From assembly GCF_036884655.1 (NCBI RefSeq), contig NC_088327.1, positions 14,372,501-14,436,500 on the forward strand: a stretch of 64,000 bases of DNA. The letters run 5' to 3'. Under the pieces are notes generated by a model. It was not told the origin of the DNA. It did not search any database and saw nothing but the letters and a program-made list of their open reading frames with translations. Source of the stretch: Musa acuminata AAA Group. Lineage: Eukaryota; Streptophyta; Magnoliopsida; Zingiberales; Musaceae. Below are positions 59,590 through 64,000 of this stretch, piece by piece. The first letter of the stretch is position 1. Every line of letters begins with the position of its first letter. Made by a program: the position numbers and the translations under genes.

Positions 59590-62500
59590 TTCTTGTGTGT
59601 GTCAGGATCTTGAGTGGGTGATTGACACAGGTGCGTCTTATCATACTACACCACGGAGGGAGTTTTTTTGCTATATACAGGTCTGGAAATTTTGGTGTTG
59701 TCAAGATGGGCAACTATGTCACAGCAGACATCATAGGCATAGGTGATATCCATTTAAAGACCAACCTTGGCTGCAAGTTGGTGCTTAAGGATATGAGACA
59801 TGTGGTTGACTTGAGACTGAATTTAATTTCAGTTGGAAGGCTAGATGATGAAGACTATGATAACATATTTCACAAAGAGCAATGGAAACTCAGTAAGGGT
59901 TCTCTTGTTATAGCTAATGGAAAGAAATGTCATACTTTGTATAGGTTGCAGGCTAAAGCTTATAGTGAGCAGTTAAATGCTACAGAAAAAGACTTCAGCA
60001 TGGAGTTGTGGCATAGGCGATTGGGATATATGAGCGAGAAGGGGCTGAAAGCTCTTTCCAAGAGAGAGGTATTACCAGACCTCAGAGGTATACATATGAA
60101 CCATTGTAATGATTGTTTGGTAGGTAAACAACATAGAGTTTCATTTTCTAGTCTTGCTTTGTCTAGAAAAATGCATGTCTTAGACCGTATTTATATAGAT
60201 GTATGTGGTCCTTTGAGGACAAAAACTCATGGTGGATCTGTTGATGTTCTTAATATAAGTGGTGCACTTTATTTTGTCACTTTTATAGATGATTTTTTCA
60301 GAAAAGTTTGGGCCTATGCTTTGAAGACTAAAGATCAGATGATTAATGTCTTCAAAGAGTTTCAAGCCAGGGTTGAAAGGGAGACAGAAAGGCAATTGAA
60401 ATGCATAAGATCAGATAACGGTGGTGAGTATACAGGATTGTTTAATGACTATTGCAGGTCATATGGGATCCAACATGAGATGACAATTCCTGGTACACAT
60501 CAGCATAATGCAATTGCAGAGAGGATGAACCGCACCATCATGGAAAAGATCATATGTATGCTTTCATAGGCCAAGCTACCTAAAAGGTCTTGGGATGAGG
60601 CTTTGAGGACTGCAATTGATGTGATCAACTTATCACCATATACAGCCCTAGATGGTAATGTTGTAGAGCATGTATGGTCAGGGAAAGATGTTTCCTACAA
60701 GCATTTGAGAGTGTTTGGTTGTCGTGCATTTGCACATATTCCAAATAATGAGAGGTCCAAGCTGGATGGTAAGACTAAAGAATGTATTTCTCTTGGTTAC
60801 TCACATGATCATTTTGGTTACAGGCTTTGGGATCCAGAAAATCAGAAGGTGTTTAGAAGTAGAGATGTAGTCTTCTTTGAGGATCAAACTTTTGAAGATT
60901 TGAAGAAGAAGGCACCAGCCAATACTTCTGCAGAAGGATTAGCAGATTGTGACCCAGTTATTCTTCCAGTATATCAGGGTGATGGGGGAGATGTACAGGA
61001 AGATGGTGTAAAGTCTGACGTTGATCTACCTATAGGACATGTTGAGCAAGAAGAAGTAGGAGAGCAAGTTCCAGCAGAACCTCAGTTGAGAATATCTTCT
61101 AAACAACGTCAACCTTCCAAAAGATACTCTACATATGAGTATGTGATGCTTACTGATGCAGGTGAACCAGAGAGTTACCAAGAAGCAGTTGAAAGTGAGC
61201 AGAAAGAGAAGTGGTTAGTTGCTATGCAAGAAGAGATGGATGCTCTTCAGAAGAACCACACTTATGATTTGGTGCTACTACCAAATGGAATGAAGGCCTT
61301 GAAGAGCAAGTGAGTTTTTAGGTTGAAGACTCAAGAATATTGTTCTCAACCAAAGTACAAAGATAGATTGGTTGTGAAATGCTTTGGTCAAAAGAAATGT
61401 ATTGACTTTGAAGAGATTTTTTCTCCTATTGTTAAAATATCTTCTATTCGTGTTGCTCTTGGTATTGCTGCTAGCCAGGACTTGGAGGTTGAGCAGTTAG
61501 ATGTGAAGACAGCTTTCCTTCATAGGGATTTGGAGGAAATTTATATGGAGCAACCAGAAGGCTTCAAAGTTAAAGGTAAAGAGAACTTTGTCTGCAAATT
61601 GAAGAAGAGCTTGTATGGGCTAAAGCAAGCTCTAAGACAGTGGTACAGAAAGTTTGATTCATTTATGATAGAAAATGGATACAAAAGAATGTCTTTAGAT
61701 CATTGTGTGTACATCAAATGGTTTGGTGAGAATTTTATTATTCTCTTACTTTATGTTGATGACATGCTTATTCTTGAGAAAGATATGTCTAAAATTGATA
61801 GATTAAAGAAGGAGCTAAGTGAGTCTTTTGCAATGAAGGACATGGGGCCAGCAAAGCAAATACTATGTATGCAGATTTCTCGTGATAGGAAAAATAAGAA
61901 GATTTGGTTGTCACAGGAGAAATACATCGAGAAGATATTTGAAAGATTCAGTATGAGCAATGCAAAACCAGTTGGTTCTCCTCTTGTAGGTCACTTCAAT
62001 TTGTGCTCAGAACAGAGTTCGTCAAGTGATGAGGAGAAGGAGAAAATGCAAAAGGTTCCTTATGCTTCAGCAGTTGGAAGTTTAATGTATGCAATGGTAT
62101 GTACGAGGCCAGACATCGTATATGCAGTTGGTGTTACTAGTAGATTTCTTGCAAATCCAGGCAAAGAGCACTGGGCGGTAGTGAAGTGGATTTTTAGATA
62201 TCTCAGAGGGAGCTCTAAGGTTTGTTTAAGCTTTGGAGGTGGACCACATATGTTGACAGGTTACACAGATGCAGATATGATAAGAGATATATATACGAGA
62301 AAGTCTACTTCAAGTTATGTACTTACTTTTGCAGGGGGAGCTCTGTCATGACAATCCAAGTTGCAAAGGTGTATTGCTCTCTCTACCACGGAAGCAGAAT
62401 ATATTGCTGCTACAGAGGTATGCAAAGAAATGTTATGGATGAAAGAATTCTTACAAGAATTGGGGCTGAAACAGGAAAATTATGTGGTGCATTGTGACAA

Positions 62501-62720
62501 CCAGAGTGCCATCCATTTGTGTAAGAACCCAATGTTTCATTCCAAGTTAAAGCATATAGATGTCATATACCACTGGATTCGAAATGTATTTGAAAAAAAG
62601 TAGTTGCAGCTTTAGAAAATTCAATGACAACGGAGCAGCCATGTTGACAAAAACTTTACCAAAAGAAAGACAGGAGATATGCCGACAGCTGATCGACATG
62701 GCTTCACATTAAGGAGTCAT
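59590..62720 (+). pseudogene. Element D protease, integrase, reverse transcriptase, RNase H (broken)
   Basis: Protease VIDTGASYHTTP (59618-59653) is followed by a frameshift near 59660. The open frame to 60569 holds integrase (WHRRLGYMSEKGLKALSK, CLVGKQHR, FIDDFFRKVWAYAL, RSDNGGEYTG, AERMNRTIMEK). A TAG at 60567-60569 interrupts, and the frame resumes to a TGA at 61311-61313. RT follows in 61323-62351 (VKTAFLHRDLEEIYMEQPEG, KSLYGLKQALRQWYRKF, LLYVDDMLIL). A stop falls inside RNase H at 62349-62351, between GYTDADMIRD and STTEAEYIAATE. The frame ends near 62600, and a decayed tail is readable to about 62700. Confidence 0.88.
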
Positions 62721-62742
62721 GGGACAGCCTCCCTTATGGGCT

Positions 62743-62753
62743 AAAGGGGGAGG
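62743..62753 (+). promoter_or_regulatory. Element D polypurine tract
   Basis: AAAGGGGGAGG, one base before the 3' LTR start; primes plus-strand synthesis in this class of element. Confidence 0.85.
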
Positions 62754-62754
62754 T

Positions 62755-63346
62755 TGTTGGGCTGGCAGCCCATAGTGGGCTTGGGCAGCCCACAACTCAT
62801 CCCCTCTTAACCTAACCCTAATTAACATTGGGGGGGTGTGATGGCTGCATTTTGGAGGTAGAAAAAAGACACAAATATGGCAACAACGTGGGAGAAGGTA
62901 ACAGCCATGGGATTCCAAAGAAAAGGAGGAAAACAAGGCAGAAAAGGAAGAGAGAAAGGGAAGAAGACAAGGACAACGCAGAGAGGCTGTTCTCAATCAT
63001 CTAGCAGTGTTCTCATCTCAGGTTAGATCAAATCTACAATAGACTCTTGCTGTGATTACTTGGGGAGGTTTTAGATATTGTAAGCAGTGACGTGATCCTT
63101 GTATTCCATTTATTATCTTGTGATTGTTGCTAGGGTTTAGGGCAAGAGATTGAGATTTGTATATTCATTATTCTCATAATGGATTATCTCTAGTTTGCCC
63201 CATGGTTTTTACTATTCACATTGAAGGGGTTTTTCACGCATATCTTGGTGTTCTATTTGATTGTGGTTCCATTTAATTCCGCTGCGTATTATGATCTTTT
63301 AGTATTTGTTCATATACAAAGGTTATTCCTGTTTATATCCCCATCA
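62755..63346 (+). repeat. Element D 3' LTR
   Basis: 592 bp, TGTTGGGCTGG...CCCCATCA. It closely resembles the 5' LTR; the length difference is mainly about a dozen bases near the start (the 5' LTR has CAACCCACAAATTCAGCCC) and a few bases elsewhere. Confidence 0.93.
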
Positions 63347-63351
63347 GTTTT

Positions 63352-63850
63352 ATGGGTTCAAAGTTCTAATACGAGGAGAAGAGGTTGAGGGCATAGCATC
63401 TGACGAACCATGGGTCTCTAGTGAGGGTGTTTATCATGTCTTGCTCGATTGGAAGCAAAAATACAAGAAATCCCCCGTGAGGTCTACCCTTGCATATTGT
63501 ACCTCAACTAGATTGAGGGCCAAAACATACTGAGAGGAGCTTTAGATCATGGCAATCTTAGCAACAAGGTCAGCATCAAAGCTGCATGGGTCAATAAAAG
63601 AAATCTGTCTAAAGAGACTAGCCCAAAATGAGAGAAGCTTGGAAGAATGATTGTCATTCTATTAAGATATTGTGGTCATCGGAAAGAGATAGTAATGGAT
63701 AGATTAAGAGGTTCCAAGAGTGATAGTGGAAGGAGGAGCTTGCTTAGCAGGAAGAGGAATTGGTAAACGTGAAGAGATGTTAGGGGAATATACCGATGAC
63801 AGGTGAATGTAAGATAGAGATGAGGAGAGCTGAGGGGCATAAATTTATTC
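63352..63850 (-). mobile_element. L1-type LINE, 5' piece: ORF1 region
   Basis: On the minus strand the text just left of element D's flank reads HPSLETHGSSDAM / NTLTRDPWFV in adjacent frames, resembling the 'PWFV' block of plant LINE ORF1 proteins. Upstream (63500-63850) it is weakly protein-like with frameshifts. Together with 57332-58088 and 29020-29927 it forms one minus-strand LINE interrupted twice. Its 5' end is not defined. Confidence 0.5.
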
Positions 63851-63915
63851 CTACTTGTTGATATGTATTATTACTAAAGATTTGATATCATCCTATAATA
63901 ATCAAATTAGTCAAA

Positions 63916-63920
<5 letters not shown>

Positions 63921-63952
<32 letters not shown>
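63921..63952. repeat. (TA)n microsatellite
   Basis: About 16 TA units near the right edge of the window. The surrounding DNA (63850-64000) is AT-rich with nothing else visible. Confidence 0.95.
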
Positions 63953-63954
<2 letters not shown>

Positions 63955-64000
63955 ATTAGATATAAATTCAATCTAAAAACAGCTAAGTCAATCCTAATAA

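Larger units (their letters stand above)
58094..63346 (+). mobile_element. Element D: Tnt1-like Copia retrotransposon
   Basis: 5' LTR 58094-58699, 3' LTR 62755-63346, flanked by a perfect 5-bp duplication GTTTT (58089-58093 and 63347-63351). Internal order gag, protease, integrase, RT, RNase H as in Copia elements, with wording close to Tnt1 1-94. Several stops and at least one frameshift make it non-autonomous. It interrupts the ORF1 region of the minus-strand LINE. A solo LTR of the same family is at 9918-10497. Confidence 0.93.

Overview
The window looks like a nuclear segment of a flowering-plant genome. Its genes have GT-AG introns and plant-only or plant-typical families (WEB coiled-coil protein, R2R3-MYB, XTH, plastid membrane protein). 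They are separated by AT-rich DNA with many (TA)n tracts and by Copia LTR retrotransposons primed by initiator-Met tRNA. GC-rich first exons and the Sirevirus-type load suggest a monocot, possibly in the banana order; that assignment is inference and was not tested.

Left part (1-17.5 kb), gene-rich: (i) the 5' coding exon of a MIP1/RF298-like RING E3 ligase (minus; the remaining exons lie left of the window); (ii) a complete five-exon gene for a small plastid-type membrane protein resembling Arabidopsis At1g42960 (minus, 161 codons reconstructed from splice sites); (iii) a complete three-exon WEB-family coiled-coil gene (plus, 738 codons); (iv) converging on it, a two-exon R2R3-MYB gene (minus, 330 codons). 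A solo LTR with a perfect 5-bp target duplication lies between (ii) and (iii).

Middle part (17.5-29 kb): about 9 kb of AT-rich intergenic DNA with microsatellites, a possible Copia relic and a decayed tandem-repeat array, then a complete four-exon XTH gene (minus). After it comes a GC-rich coding-like fragment that I could not identify.

Right part (29-64 kb), one nested transposon complex. The oldest layer is an L1-type LINE on the minus strand, split into three pieces (about 63.85-63.35, 58.09-57.33 and 29.93-29.02 kb). Element A, a degenerate Sirevirus-type Copia with a downstream envelope-like reading frame (29933-57326), inserted in the LINE endonuclease region. Element D, a Tnt1-like Copia (58094-63346, perfect target duplication GTTTT), inserted in the LINE ORF1 region. 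Element B, a second Sirevirus-type Copia (36025-54100), inserted downstream of A's RNase H. Inside B, an LTR of a related subfamily inserted in the protease codons (target duplication GACAT).

The most unusual structure is in B. The segment [5' LTR + gag up to the inserted LTR], about 2925 bp, is present four times head to tail (36025-47727), followed by the inserted LTR. Diagnostic bases show that LTRs 2-4 are chimeras: their first part is inserted-LTR type and their remainder is B type. This is the signature of unequal crossing-over between B's 5' LTR and the nested LTR. All four copies share the same gag stop codons, so the amplification happened after B was already dead and was driven by host recombination rather than retrotransposition.
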